Source: Timema cristinae
Lineage: Eukaryota; Arthropoda; Insecta; Phasmatodea; Timematidae
NCBI GenBank assembly: GCA_039000515.1
Contig: JBCFYV010000012.1
Location: forward strand, 5,724,358-5,788,357
Length of the DNA: 64,000 nt
Reading direction: 5' to 3'
In this document: positions 1 to 11,188 of the stretch, one piece after another
Position numbering within the stretch: position 1 is the stretch's first letter
Layout: each line of letters opens with the position of its first letter
Made by a program: the position numbers and the translations under genes
The notes under the pieces: generated by a model
What the model saw: only the letters and a program-made list of their open reading frames with translations
Database searches by the model: none
Told to the model about the DNA's origin: nothing

Positions 1-6
1 TTAAGC

Positions 7-240
7 CGCTTCGGTGGCCGCATGGTCTAAGGTACCACTTTTTGTTAGACTCGTCTGCCCATGACGGAGGTATTAAGGTTCGAATCTCGGTCGGGTGAGC
101 TTGGGGTGGTGTTTCCAAAATAGTTTTTCACCCTCCCTATACGCAAATTTGGCTAAACTTCCTCCAAATATATTCTTCCTCACCTATACAACCATTAGAG
201 TTTTTAGTACATAAGCGTAGTAAGACGCATTGCTAAAACA
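7..240 (+). mobile_element. SINE-A copy (tRNA-headed SINE)
   Basis: A tRNA-like head with an A-box-like TGGCCGCATGG (around 16-26) and a B box GGTTCGAATCT (around 77-87) is followed by a body containing a pyrimidine-rich stretch (TTTTCACCCTCCCT) and a worn 3' tail ending GTAGTAAGACGCATTGCTA. The same order recurs many times in the window, which is why I treat it as a SINE family (called A here). The hairpin part of the tail is partly deleted. Family name unknown to me. Confidence 0.75.
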
Positions 241-253
241 GATTATTCAACTT

Positions 254-500
254 GCTTCGGTGGCCGTATGGTCTAAGACGTCACTTTCTTGCTAAGCTTG
301 ACTGCCGATAACGGGGAAATAGGGGTCTGTGTCCCAGTCGGGTGTACTGATTATGGATTTTCCTAAATGATTTTCTATTCGTCTTCCAAACAAATGTAAG
401 TACATTTCCTCTAAATGCAGACTTCCTAGTCCCTGAAAAATGAGCGTAATTAGTATATATGCGTGAAGCCCAAACGGGTAGTAAGACGGTGAACTGAATA
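254..500 (+). mobile_element. SINE-A copy, near full length
   Basis: Same head as the preceding copy (GCTTCGGTGGCCGTATGGTC) with a decayed B box, then the family body (TCCTAAATGATTTTC, TACATTTCCTCTAAAT) and the tail AAACGGGTAGTAAGAC. It lies head-to-tail directly after the first copy. Neighbouring minisatellite starts about 65 bp downstream. Confidence 0.75.
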
Positions 501-566
501 CATTAAGTATAATCCATTTCGCCAGAATTCAATAAAGTTGTTCACCAAAGTATTTGTATGTGTGTG

Positions 567-1007
567 ATTTCCTCCTCTCGCTAATGTTTGTGTATTTCCT
601 CCTCTCGCTAATGTTTGTGTATTTCCTCCTCTCGCTAATGTTTGTGTATTTCCTCCTCTCGCTAATGTTTGTGTATTTCCTCCTCTCGCTAATGTTTGTG
701 TATTTCCTCCTCTCGCTAATGTTTGTGTATTTCCTCCTCTCGCTAATGTTTGTGTATTTCCTCCTCTCGCTAATGTTTGTGTATTTCCTCCTCTCGCTAA
801 TGTTTGTGTATTTCCTCCTCTCGCTAATGTTTGTGTATTTCCTCCTCTCGCTAATGTTTGTGTATTTCCTCCTCTCGCTAATGTTTGTGTATTTCCTCCT
901 CTCGCTAATGTTTGTGTATTTCCTCCTCTCGCTAATGTTTGTGTATTTCCTCCTCTCGCTAATGTTTGTGTATTTCCTCCTCTCGCTAATGTTTGTGTAT
1001 TTCCTCC
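567..1007. repeat. 27-bp minisatellite, about 16 near-identical units
   Basis: Unit ATTTCCTCCTCTCGCTAATG plus TTTGTGT repeats with almost no divergence, ending in a partial unit. Because 27 is a multiple of three it stays open in frame (FLLSLMFVY repeated), but this is a consequence of the period, not evidence of a gene. The homogeneity indicates recent expansion. Confidence 0.95.
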
Positions 1008-1246
1008 GGGGTAGGCCTCAGCTTGATCTATTAGAGTGAGTCACTAATAACTCTTTTATTGAAAAAAACACAGAGTAACAAAATACCAGAAAATTAACCA
1101 TCCACATATGTGTATCTTAGTTTTGTATAATATAGGCATTTTTTTACAAGTTCTTAAGTTATTCTTTTAAATGTATCTTTTATACGTGCACCACATCAAA
1201 CTGCCTTATGATACGAGAGGAGAACTACCCTGGGCCCGGGACGATT

Positions 1247-1385
1247 CCCGGATAGCTCAGTGGTTAGAACAATGGCGTACTAAGCCAAACGTCCCGGGAT
1301 CGATTCCCATGTCCAGATGTCATTTTCCAATTTAAAGAATACATCGAACTAAGCTGTTTTAACTTCCGCACATATAAAACAGGGA
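1247..1385 (+). mobile_element. SINE-C copy (second tRNA-like head)
   Basis: Head CCCGGATAGCTCAGTGGTTA is a textbook tRNA 5' half with an A box; the B box reads GGATCGATTCC. After the head comes ATTTTCCAATTTAAAGAAT and GCTGTTTTAAC, which recurs after the same head near 11.2 kb and 33.7 kb. The repeated non-tRNA body argues for a SINE rather than a tRNA gene. The 3' end is not clear. Confidence 0.6.
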
Positions 1386-1618
1386 TGAGGAGGATTAATT
1401 TAAAGTAAATGTATCCTCATTATCTGAGGAACATCACCACGGTACACATGATAGAGATTATTTCCTCGAACATTCTATCCCCACTAAAGAAACTATATAA
1501 GGTTTGACACATTTGTCCGCGGGCCCACCGGGGTGAGTGTATTTTGTTTGAATATGGTCATTTTTGTAAACAAAGAATTATTTTATATTGACACTAAATT
1601 GAGATTTTATTTGTTAGC

Positions 1619-1883
1619 GGTGACCTAGCAGTCTAGGGGTAAGGTGTCAGACTTCTATGCTGGCGGCCGGGGTTCAATCCTCGGTCCCGGCACAGATTTA
1701 TCTGATTACCAAACCCTTCCTTCACCTCTGACAAGACATCTTGTGAATGTGGGGAATGCCAGGTTTCCACCGTGGTTTGGATTCCACGTTTAACTGTAGG
1801 TCCTTAATTTCATCTCACAATCACCCTACCATTACACATTAGCGTAAGTGCGTATAACCCGAACGGGTAGTAAGACGCGGTGC

Positions 1884-1913
<30 letters not shown>
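1619..1913 (+). mobile_element. SINE-B copy, full length with target-site duplication
   Basis: Head GGTGACCTAGCAGTCTAGGG with B box GGTTCAATCC, a body including GACAAGACATCTTGTGAATG, then tail GCGTATAACCCGAACGGGTA followed by GTAAGACGC and (AAT)n. Flanks TATTTGTTAGC (1608-1618) and TATTTGATAGC (1914-1924) match at 10 of 11 positions, as expected for target-primed insertion. The 3' tail is shared with SINE-A although head and body differ. Confidence 0.85.
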
Positions 1914-1915
<2 letters not shown>

Positions 1916-1990
1916 TTTGATAGCCCCGTTGTCCTAATTATGTCATACTACAGTAAATAAGTTTACTCTTCGTCAGTTACTGGTTCTTGA

Positions 1991-2366
1991 ACGGAAAGGG
2001 ACTGGAAGAGAAGGCAAGGGAACAGAAGAAGACGGAAAGGGGCTGGAAGAGAAGGCAAGGGAACAGAAGAAGACGGAAAGGGACTGGAAGAGAAGGCAAG
2101 GGAACAGAGAAGACGGAAAAGGACTGGAAGAGAAGGCAAGGGAACAGAAGAAGACGGAAAGGGACTGGAAGAGAAGGCAAGGAACAGAAGAAGACGGAAA
2201 GGGACTGGAAGAGAAGGCAAGGGAACAGAAGAAGACGGAAAGGGACTGGAAGAGAAGGCAAGGGAACAGAAGAAGACGGAAAGGGACTGGAAGAGAAGGC
2301 AAGGGAACAGAAGAAGACGGAAAGGGACTGGAAGAGAAGGCGAGGGAACAGAAGAAGACGGAAAGG
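1991..2366. repeat. 41-bp polypurine minisatellite, about 9 units
   Basis: Unit begins ACGGAAAGGGACTGGAAGAG and continues AAGGCAAGGGAACAGAAGAAG. The + strand is almost wholly purine. Long overlapping frames on both strands are products of the composition. One unit has a 2-3 base deletion near 2109 and another a one-base deletion near 2180. Confidence 0.95.
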
Positions 2367-2719
2367 AGAATGATGTCAGGAAGAACCGTATCTGACAATT
2401 ACAAAATTTACTAAAATGTATTTAATATATTCATACTTCAAATCATGTGATCTTCAGGTGGAACGTTTGATATGTATTATCAGTACCCCTAAAAGAGTTC
2501 TAATAATATGGTAAAATGTTATCAGTGTTTGACAAAAAAATCTGTGTTTTAGAAAAAGGTCTTTTTGACCATAATTCTACTATAGAAACTAATCTACGTA
2601 TATTATAACATCTTCGTGACCATATAGCCTACTTTCTTTCAGAAACTTACTCTAGCTTAATTTTGAAAAAATACAATAACCAAACACCGTAGCTAATATC
2701 TTACCCCCTCTAATAATAT
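2367..2719. other. AT-rich spacer
   Basis: No coding, repeat or RNA signal that I can support. Confidence 0.5.
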
Positions 2720-2966
2720 ATCCCCAAACCCTCTTCAGTGGCCGCATGATCTAAGGTGTCATTCTCTCACTAGACTAGATCGCCGATGACGTAGAATCTT
2801 GGTCAGGTGTACTGAGGGGGGGTTAGTCCTAAATGGTTTAACACTCTCCCTCCAAGCAAATGGAGTAACACTTCTTCCAAATTCATCCTGCCTTATCCAT
2901 AAATCACTAGCGTACTTAACATATATGCGTATAACCTAAATAATTAGTAAGATGTGGTGCTAAAAA
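2720..2966 (+). mobile_element. SINE-A copy
   Basis: Head CTTCAGTGGCCGCATGATCT, decayed B box (AATCTTGGTCAGGTG), body TCCTAAATGGTTTAACACTC, and a tail in which the hairpin is mutated (AACCTAAATAATTAGTAAGA) before GGTGCTAAAA. Confidence 0.75.
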
Positions 2967-3199
2967 TATATATCCCCAACATTCATTCAAAATCAAACAT
3001 AGGGTTGAACTTTTGTCCATTGATCTGTATAAACAAATATTTTTTTTAGGTATCTAACGTGCACTTTCTGAACCAACTGATTATATCAGCACTCATTTTT
3101 TAAAATAACTTAAATTTAGAACAGACACAACATCAATCCTCCGACCATTAATTCCTCACTAGGAAAGGGGAAACCCACATTTCACCAATAATAAATTTT

Positions 3200-3279
3200 T
3201 CGGCCATGCCGGGAATCGATTTTGGGACTCTCAAATCAATAGACAAACACGCTACTGACTGAACTAAGGTGTCGGAGCA
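3200..3279 (-). repeat. tRNA-like SINE head
   Basis: Read on the minus strand: ACCTTAGTTCAGTCAGTAGC (A-box region) and AATCGATTCCCGGC (B box). Acceptor pairing is not convincing for a working tRNA, so I read it as a SINE head or fragment. Confidence 0.45.
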
Positions 3280-3630
3280 TTTTCTATGAGAGTCTTGGGT
3301 TTGGATCTTATGGTGTTCTAAGTAGCTAAAGGTTGTCACCATATAATTGGGTTAATCTAAGTAGCAAAGTGCAGTCTAGTGTCTGGCTGATGATAATAAT
3401 GGCGGGTCTGGGCTACATCAATCTTTAGCTCGGTTTGGCAAGTACTAATGTACTAATGTACTAATGTACTGTTGCCTCCGTGGAGGTTCTTTGCATGTCC
3501 CGAAGATGGTAGAGGGTGATGATTGTGAATATGATGGGCTAAATACAATTATTAAGATTTTAGCCTAACTTGAACCTAATTAACCAAACAATAGCACTCT
3601 TATTCTCTCGAGAGAAAAAATATCTCTTGA
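3280..3630. other. Spacer with a triple ACTAATGT short repeat
   Basis: Holds three to four copies of GTACTAAT near 3448-3470. Otherwise nothing recognisable. Confidence 0.45.
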
Positions 3631-3705
3631 TTCCAGCCGGGAATCGATCCCGGGATTCCTGAGTCAGCAGCTATGTGCCAAGAGGCCGGTTGTCAGGTTA
3701 ATGTG
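3631..3705 (-). repeat. tRNA-like SINE head
   Basis: Minus strand carries GGGATCGATTCCCGGC (B box) preceded by GCACATAGCTGCTGACTCAG. It resembles the element at 3200-3279 in its T-arm half. Confidence 0.4.
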
Positions 3706-3776
3706 TTTGTCCTAGACTTAAGATAGGATATCCCATTAATAGTCTGGGGACTAAACATACTTACAAAGACAGATTC

Positions 3777-3986
3777 TTATGACTCACATGTGGGCAGGCC
3801 AGGATCTTCTAGTCTGATTAGATTCTTACCAAAGGTTGGAATGCAAACTGGGTCTAATAGGCTTGGTTTTTTACCAGATTGACTCCCACTATTGCTCCGA
3901 GCAAGTTCTGGTAGTTTTCCTCTAAATTCTACCTTAATCATCTCTATCCCATTAGCATGAGTATTAACAAGATCATTATGACACAC
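3777..3986 (-). other. Unrecognised short open frame with a promoter-like sequence upstream
   Basis: A 69-codon frame whose product contains IEMIKVEFRGKLPELARSNS and is not a repeat. I recognise no domain. About 290 bp upstream on the same strand is TATATATA (4274-4281) in a GC-richer setting, and a CAA/TTG microsatellite lies between. Near the frame's 3' end there are two splice-donor-like strings, GTGAGT (just before the stop) and GTAAGT (about 20 bp after it). It could be a piece of an exon, part of another retroelement, or chance; the context of broken elements on both sides makes chance or a retroelement fragment more likely. Confidence 0.2.
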
Positions 3987-4197
3987 CCTATATTGTTTGA
4001 GTATTGCGGTGCACCGTGGAGCGAGTTTTACACCATGTTTAATTAACGAACCGGCAGAGTGAGTAACTGAGGCGCGAGATAGTTCTCCGTCACACCGTCA
4101 GGGTAACATGAACATACTCATCTCACACTCATATCCGAGGGTGACAGTGAGATGCAGTTTAATTATTTACTTATCCCGTTCGGAAAAACAAACAGAG

Positions 4198-4225
4198 CAA
4201 CAACAACAACAACAACAACAACAAA
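4198..4225. repeat. (CAA)n microsatellite
   Basis: About nine CAA units. Confidence 0.95.
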
Positions 4226-4435
4226 AGATCGGCCCATAGTGGGACCCCTCACCCTCCCTTCCTTCCCCTCTTCTATATATACACGCCCCTTACGTTAGAA
4301 ACTTGAACCGTCAGCTTCTAGACAGACCTTGCAATCGAGACCTTGGTCTTTTAGTGGGCGTAAGTTTCAACAATGCACTACATAAGTAGTATTGAACATG
4401 AAAGAGTCAATAAAAACGAACGTCTTACGTTGAAA

Positions 4436-5945
4436 TAGTCACACATAGGCCCTCGGTGTGGATCATACCGGCCTGTAAAAAATACATTTACTAATTTGTC
4501 CTGCTTATACACGGACCAAAATCTTTTACGAAAAGGTATCTTTATTGCTTCATATGATGTATATTCAGCCTCGTGATTATTCAGCCCACGCTTCAGCGTC
4601 ACCTACTAACTTTGAATTAAAAAATGCTATTTTTGTGCTTCAGTGAGTTTACTATTTTCAAAAAGTCTATCCATCTTTTTCAAAAATTGTACAGCATGCA
4701 CCCTATCATTATTTCCACTGAAGGTAGGTACAGATTTCCATTAATTGATTCTGTATGCCTGTACTGGGTAATACTAAGGCACCAGTGGTAAATTAGCGTC
4801 CCTTTTTCTACTACCTCGTCATATTTTGACTTAGCCTGTTCTAATTGTGGTCGCATTTGTTTGACTGTTTGTGACGTCTTGTCCACAGTCTCTGTCAAGT
4901 TGTCCTTAAATTTGTCCAATTGGTGGTCAACTATTTCCTTTATGTACACATCTGGTACAGTGTGTCCATCAAAGAGGTCATTTTGGAATTTAAGGTTATC
5001 ACATATATTTGTTGCTCTTTTTCAACAGTCGCAAAACCGTTCTGTTAAATTTTGTACCCGTTCTAGAATTTCATTTTTATTTTTTTTCGCAACTTTCCTG
5101 AGTAGTTTTTTACCTTAGAATTTAAAGAGTCCTGTCTAAACTTCAAGTTTTCCTTTGCATCTTTGAGTTCTTTTATCTGCTCATTCGTCTGCTTTTCTGA
5201 CTTACTACAGTCTTCCCTAAGCGTCTGTAGTTCGTCCCTTACCTGCTTTTGGTCACTTTTAGTCTGTTGTTGTACTTTCTGTAATTTTGTGTCAAAGTCG
5301 TTTTGTACTTCTTGAAATTTACTCTGTAATTCTTGTTCTAACCTGATGAATTGTTTCATTTACATTCTTAAATTTTTCATCAAACTTAATGTTTAGTTTC
5401 TGATTATTTTCATTGCTTTCATTAACCTTTGTTTTTATTTCTTGTAGCTCCTGGCTAGTTTTTTGTAGCTCCTGACTAGTTTTTTGTAGCTCCTGACTAT
5501 TTTTTTGTAGCTCCTGACTATTTTTGTCAAAACTTTCATCTATTTTCTGACTATTTTCGTCGAACCTCTCATCTATTTTCTGACTATTTTGATCTATTTT
5601 CTGACTCAACTTTTCACTACTCTCTTTTATTTGCTGCACTAACTGCATTAATACTACATTGAGGTCATTTGCTGAGGTGGTTTGTTGAGCTATACCTTCT
5701 ACCTTTGAAACATTCTCCACCCCCCTTAAGTCTTCTTCTTTATGAGCTATTGGTTCAACTACCTTCTTAATTTGTTGATCACTTTGTTCCTGATCAGATA
5801 GTTCTAAACAAGAATGTTCTTTTACTATTGGTTGGGAATATTGTGCTAGGGGAAGGTTATCTTCACTGCTACTTAAATGTCTGTCTCTTCCATATTTAAT
5901 GCAATTTTGTTTTTTGTGATGACTTACGTAAGATTCTCCTTGCGT
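4436..5945 (-). pseudogene. gag remnant: coiled-coil plus capsid region (copy 1)
   Basis: Minus strand. An open stretch starts near 5940, with SHHKKQNCIKYGRDRH followed by an acidic linker; no good ATG is visible. It runs into a strongly heptad-like coiled coil at 5720-5100 with four tandem SQELQ(K/E) heptads encoded by 21-bp DNA repeats (about 5445-5530). Frameshifts near 5340 and 5100 break the frame. The last part (4600-4440) has a capsid-like segment with RFWSVYKQDKLVN and GRYD before a conserved tyrosine-phenylalanine pair, as in Ty3/gypsy gag capsids of invertebrates (family knowledge). Gag would form the virus-like particle around the element RNA. The homology to copy 2 supports the reading order. 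No zinc knuckle is visible because the copy is broken off before that point. Upstream leader DNA (5950-6090) contains three or four ~33-bp repeats encoding PGD(L/V) plus basic residues, possibly the true gag N terminus. Confidence 0.65.
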
Positions 5946-6220
5946 ACCTCACCTGTAGTCTAGAAGCTCTGACCTTCTTGTGAAGCTACCTGATTTGGAA
6001 GTTCTCCCCCTTTTAAGTCACCTGGATTGGAACTTCTTCTTCCGACGTCGCCTGCTTTGGAACTTCTTCTTCTTAAGTCACCTGGCTTGTTTTTGTTTTT
6101 TTTGTTTTTAAAGTACTTAAGCTGTTTGTGGCACTTTCACTGTTCTTTGAGCACTCACTTTCACTTTCTCGGGTTTTGAACTGAATTTATGTATTTTTTT
6201 TTTTTTAACTCAGCTTATCA

Positions 6221-6241
6221 GCCCTCCACGTTGGGAAGCCA
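6221..6241 (-). promoter_or_regulatory. Primer-binding site, tRNA-Lys-like (copy 1)
   Basis: Minus strand TGGCTTCCCAACGTGGAGGG, four bases inside the LTR end. It resembles the known lysine primer site TGGCGCCCAACGTGGGGC except around bases 4-6 and at the end. Copy 2 has the same feature at the matching place. Confidence 0.6.
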
Positions 6242-6245
6242 TTAT

Positions 6246-6779
6246 TGTAATAATTTAAACGCTAGCCTGATAAGAAATGTCTATACGCCATCGTAAGGGT
6301 GATATTATTTTAATAATTAATTATATTATTTACAAATTAAAAGTTCTGGTGTTTTTTTATAGTCTTTTATTTTAATTTTAAATGAATAAACTGTTTACTT
6401 TTAGCTAGATATCACACGCATTTTATATTTTGATAAAAGCCCGACTATTGCGTTAATGAATCTTAGCTATACGTTGTTCTTGTCGAGAAGGAAGGATCAC
6501 CAACAGGAGGAGATTTGCGCATTTCAAGGGTATATCAAGCGACATTTCCTTCTCGAAGCTTCCTAGAAGAAAAGGGGGTAGGGTCATCCAGGTGCGTCTC
6601 TTTTCCACGGAAAGTGCGTTGTCTTTTTAAATAGAGACGTAGAAGGATTTCACCACACCTTACAACTCGACAGTTTCTACACAAATAAATCTTACAGCCC
6701 GCTCGAATATTAAATATAGTAATTTTGAATATAGATTTGAATAATAACATATTGATATGTATAATTTCATATCATTACA
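6246..6779 (-). repeat. 5' LTR of copy 1 (534 bp)
   Basis: Minus strand begins TGTAATGA and ends ATTACA, giving matched TGTAAT/ATTACA ends. It contains a conserved central block (GTCTCTATTTAAAAAGACAA, read on the minus strand, TATTTAAA as a possible TATA element). Homologous to the two LTRs at 16.9 and 22.8 kb. Confidence 0.8.
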
Positions 6780-7039
6780 ACGTGTGTTTTAAAAGCTACA
6801 ACACAATATTTCTATAGGGAAGAGCCCATCTTGAACGCTAGAACATTACTAAATCTACTCTCACGTATCCATACGTCACGTTATGTTATTAGCTGTCACT
6901 AATGATATATATTATCAATTCAAATAATACTAATAATATTGTAAAATGTTATCGTTTGTTAAACGAAAAAAGTTTTTATTTTCTAAAAGTTTCCAAACAA
7001 AATCTTACCATACAATTTATTTTGTTTCTCTTAGAATTA
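6780..7039. other. Spacer between LTR and SINE
   Basis: AT-rich, no recognisable feature. Confidence 0.4.
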
Positions 7040-7192
7040 CTACCCATCCAATATTTAGACCTACATCGATGGGTAGGGTTGATGAAGAGAAGAATTTAGA
7101 AGAAAATCTTACTGGCATTTTCATGGAGGGAGAGTGAGAAACCTGTGATGAAAAAAAGATGTGAACACCTGATCGGGATTCGAATTACGACC
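7040..7192 (-). mobile_element. SINE-A copy, 3' truncated
   Basis: Minus strand shows TAATTCGAATCCCGATCAGG (B box and junction) and the body TTTCTCACTCTCCCTCCATG. The terminal hairpin is not visible. Confidence 0.6.
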
Positions 7193-9729
7193 CCAACACA
7201 CCAAAAAAACAGAAAACAAGATTTACATATTTTATTTTTGAAAACGATTGAGCACAATTACAAGTAGCACTTCTTTAATTTTTTAAACACTGTTTTGAGG
7301 GCGAAACCTAATTGTTTTTGTGAAATGGGGTTAGTTTAAACATTATTAAAAAGGAATTTTTAAAAAAAATTTTCGAAAAAAAAAAGCTGGGGGGAAAGCA
7401 AAAATAATAAAAATTTTAAATTTTTAAAAATTTACTGTAAGTTAAATTATACTTTAATTAAAAATTTGCTAAAAACATCCTTTTTAAAAAAAGAAATCAA
7501 AGATTTGCAAAATCTGTTCCTTTTCTTTTTTTAAATTTGTTTGAAAAAGGGTTTATAAAATTAATTTCATTTGCGGAAGACTTAAAATCATCACGAAAAT
7601 TTTTTATTCCTTTTACTTTTAAAAAAAATTTTTTACTTTACATCTCCTTTAATTCCAAATTTCGGTACGACCCAAAAAATACAGTTGTCTCGTTACAGCA
7701 ACATCTCCAAACTTCATTTTTAAAAAACCCCCCACAAAAAAACCTTACCCTTAAATCACAGTTTTTTAAATTGGTAGGCCGCTCACACTCCACACCCACT
7801 CCCCCCCCTCCAACAAACCTTCCTTGCCACGCCACTGCTCTAAATAAAAACTGGCCGGTGAATGTTCCCCCCGCAAAATTTAAACAATCAATACCAAACA
7901 CGAAACTTGCACTAATGTATGAGGCCCCATTTTAATTACCGTCCACCCTACCACTTTAAGATCAAAATTTGGGGGATGTGCGGGTTTTTTTTTTTTTTTC
8001 AAAAAAGAGGGAGGGTTCAGCCTTTGTATTACTTACAAAAAAATTAAAAACGGTAAATTTAAACCGAAAAAAAAAAAAAAACTTACAACTAAACTATTTC
8101 CTTTTTGGGGTCCCAATATTTTTTGGGAAACGTTTTATTTTTTTTTTAAATTATTATGTTTAACCGGGTTTTTTAAAGATTATTTTTTAATGCTGAAACG
8201 AGAGATGTTTTTAAAAAAAATTAACTGCATTAGCGGGTTATCAGCCTTTTAAAACCAAAATTATTTCCTTTTAGAATTCTTAAAAGGGGGTCATCTTGGG
8301 CCCTTGTATCCGCTAAAACCTTTAATTTTTCAAATATCTTTTATCCAACTTTCTCTATGTTAAAAGCTAATTTTAACCCGTCCCCCAAAAAAAACCCATT
8401 CCAATGACTAAAAACTTAAAAATTTTTGGGGAAAAAAGGGGTGTCCTCTACCCGAAAAATTAAAAAAAAATTTGTAGGGTTAAGTTAAAATTTTGGGGGA
8501 AAGTAAAGGACCCCTCAAAATAAACAACAAGTCTAAAACCTTTAAAATTTTTGAGGCTTTAAAAAAAAGGGGGAGGAAGGGGGGTAATTAACAAATAATC
8601 TATTGGATAGCACATCAAAATTTTTGGCGGCAGGGAATGGAAAACCAGATAACAAAAAATTTAAGTTTGTGTCTATAAAAAAAAATTCAGAAAAATGAAA
8701 TAACCTTTTAAAAAGATCGGGAAAGCTCAACATTTTAAAAGGGACTCCCGTAAAAAAGGGGAAAAAATAAAATTTGCCAATGAATAAAAATTCCCCCGGA
8801 TATTTAAATAAAAAACAAATTTCTAAAAAGAATTGGAAAAATCCCTGGAGGGGGGGGGGAAAGGGGCGCATTTTAAACTAAAAAACAACTACCCCTTTTT
8901 TTAGAAAAAAAAATTTAAAATTTGGCCTAAGTTTTTTGACCATTCCAAAAAAAATTTTAAAAAGAAATTTGGGGTTTAAAATTTCTTTAAATACTGTCGA
9001 TGTGGTAGGGATAAAATTTGTCGGTATGTAAGGACCAAAAAAAACTAATTTTATTATGAAAAAAAATTTAAAAGGGGGGTAAGGAAAATGGTGGGGCGGA
9101 AATTTCCAAAAAAACCCAAAAATATAAACCCCCTTTTGGGGCATAAAAAAAAAAAATTGATTTTGGTGTAGGCGAAGAAAATCGCTATAAAAAAACCCTT
9201 TTTTAAAATTCGAAACAAAAAAATTTGGGGGGGGTGGGAAAGGAAAGAAGACTTACATTTTATTTCTATTTAAATATCACCCTACGTTAATTTGAAAATT
9301 TATTTGGCTCCAATTTTAAAATTTATTAAATTTTATTGCTTTTTTTTGTATTTTTTTTAGCCCCCAAACTTCTAATTTAAATTAATTATTTTTTAGCTAT
9401 AAATTTGTTTTTTTATATAAAATTATAACTTTTTTATTTTTATTTTTACATTCTCACCTTTTTGTGTTTTGGTCAACCCCATAAAAGGAAAAATTATTTA
9501 TAATATTATACCCATCACTTTACATCATTGACACTGACCTTTGTGTCATCGAATTTAATTTTAAAGGCAAAAAATTTGAAAATTTTTTTCCCAAACCGGC
9601 AAGGGGATTTAACCCGTTTCCCCTTTTTTTAATTTTTTTAAAATATATTAAAATGAAAAAAATTTGAAGGGCCATTTTAAAAAAAATAATAATGTCAATT
9701 TTTTTTGTTTGGTCTATTTTGGGTTTGCC

Positions 9730-9900
9730 GCGGGGTCGTGTTTTGAACACCAGTTGGGGCATGAACAGGTTTTTTTTAAAATGGTTTCTTAACCCCCCTC
9801 CACGCATAGTAAGGGTACATTTCCTTTAAATTCAACCTCTCCCCTTAACTACTAGTGTATTAATTGTTTACCTGGATGATGTAAATAAGAGGGTGCATGA
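9730..9900 (+). mobile_element. SINE-A copy, degraded
   Basis: Contains CCCCTCCACGCATAGTAAGG and TACATTTCCTTTAAATTCAA, the SINE-A body, preceded by a worn B box (GTTTTGAACACC). Lies in the noisy block. Confidence 0.55.
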
Positions 9901-10614
9901 ATTTTATTATTATTATTTTTATTATATTATTAAAAATATTATTTTTAAAGTTTTAGGTTCACAACAAAAGGTGCAGGGGTTTTAAAATTTGGGAGAGAGA
10001 AGGGAAAAAAATTAAAAATGAAATTTCCCGGGGGGAATAAAATAAGATACCCGCGTACACACCCGGGGACTTAAACCCAACCTCCTTCAACGTCCGATCA
10101 TACCCAAGCGAGTTTTCCCTCCCTTAAAAACCCCGTGATGAAGGGGGGGGGGAAAGGTCACCCTTTTTGTTTCCCCAACGCTCGTATTCTCAAAACCCTC
10201 TTAGATTCACAAATCTCTCGGACAGGAAGGGAGTTCCCCCCCGGAGGGGAGGGGGGCACGTTTATTTTAACGATTCGTAAGAACAGTTCTAGTTTCCCAA
10301 CCCACTTTAGCGTGCATGTGTCAAAAAGCACTTTTAGAAAAAAACCCAAAAAAGGAATATTTAAATATATATAATATGTATATAAATATATATATATATA
10401 TAAAAATAAAATATATAAAATACAACTTATATATATTTAAAAACACAGGCTGAAAATAAAAAGTTTTCGCCTTGAGCCAAATGGATTTATATCCCAAGTT
10501 TTAAATTTAAGAGCCACCTTACCCCCTCGATTTTTGGGGCATTTGTGTAAAATACAGGGCACTAATTCAATAGAGATTTAAAAATTTTTTTAAACACAGT
10601 TCGCATTGGTGAAT
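9901..10614. other. AT-rich DNA with AT and TTA microsatellites
   Basis: (TTA)n near 9905-9940 and an AT-dinucleotide stretch at about 10364-10435. No gene seen. Confidence 0.5.
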
Positions 10615-10835
10615 ACGTGGACTAAGTCGCAAGCTCATGTGATAACATAATGGAAATATTGGGGTTCGAATTGGGCTGGAATACGAGGTCTATTTTAAAA
10701 CTTGATGGGTCTCCCATTCCCTCCACGAAAATTTTGGGGGTTATTTTTAATTTAAAATTTCACCTTACCATCTTCCCCCATTAGTGTAGTTAAAAAAAAC
10801 GGTAAAACCCAACGATATAAAAAATGGCGGTAAAA
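10615..10835 (+). mobile_element. SINE-A copy, degraded
   Basis: B box GGGGTTCGAATTGGGC, then CCCATTCCCTCCACGAAAAT and CCCCATTAGTGTAGTTAAAA. Several homopolymer slips. Confidence 0.55.
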
Positions 10836-11188
10836 ACCTCTAATTAAATCGTTAGAAACCCTTTTTATTATAAAAAACTGGAATCAAATGCAAAGCTATT
10901 ATTTTTGTATTAGTAGGAAACTCGCTCTAGATACAATTCGGAAAAATTGAAAAATGACACCGGGAACAGGGAATCGCCCCCGGGGCCCTTTTGGTTTAGT
11001 AGCCAATGTTAAAAACCACTTTTCTACCCGGGGGGAAAGGGCGCAATAAGCCAACTCCCGATCGGGGGGTGGCTGCTTATCTGATAGTTTCTAGATCTTA
11101 ATAAAATCACACTTTTGAGTCGACGATTTCCGCACTCCATCATAGACTCTGCCTTAAAAAGATGAAGAATTAACCTGGCACAAATTTT

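Larger units (their letters stand above)
4436..6779 (-). mobile_element. Ty3/gypsy-like LTR retrotransposon, 5' fragment (copy 1)
   Basis: On the minus strand the order is LTR, primer-binding site, leader, gag, then a break. Alignment by eye with copy 2 (16.9-23.3 kb, plus strand) stays good through the capsid region and stops abruptly near 4436, inside gag. No pol and no second LTR are present in the window, so this is a 5' remnant. It lies in cleaner sequence than copy 2 and is therefore the better guide to the family's 5' half. DNA beyond the break (4240-4435) is unrelated to copy 2 and has its own promoter-like sequence. Confidence 0.8.

Noticed and set aside
554..1039. 161-codon frame FLLSLMFVY repeated, resembling a membrane protein
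   Set aside because: Produced by a 27-bp minisatellite whose period is a multiple of three.
1247..1319. Functional tRNA gene
   Set aside because: The same head occurs with a common non-tRNA body at two other places, and acceptor pairing is poor.
1963..2398. Several overlapping frames on both strands
   Set aside because: All arise from the 41-bp polypurine minisatellite.
8542..9144. Phenylalanine-rich frames of about 100 codons
   Set aside because: Composition effects of T/A homopolymers in the noisy block; both strands show similar frames.
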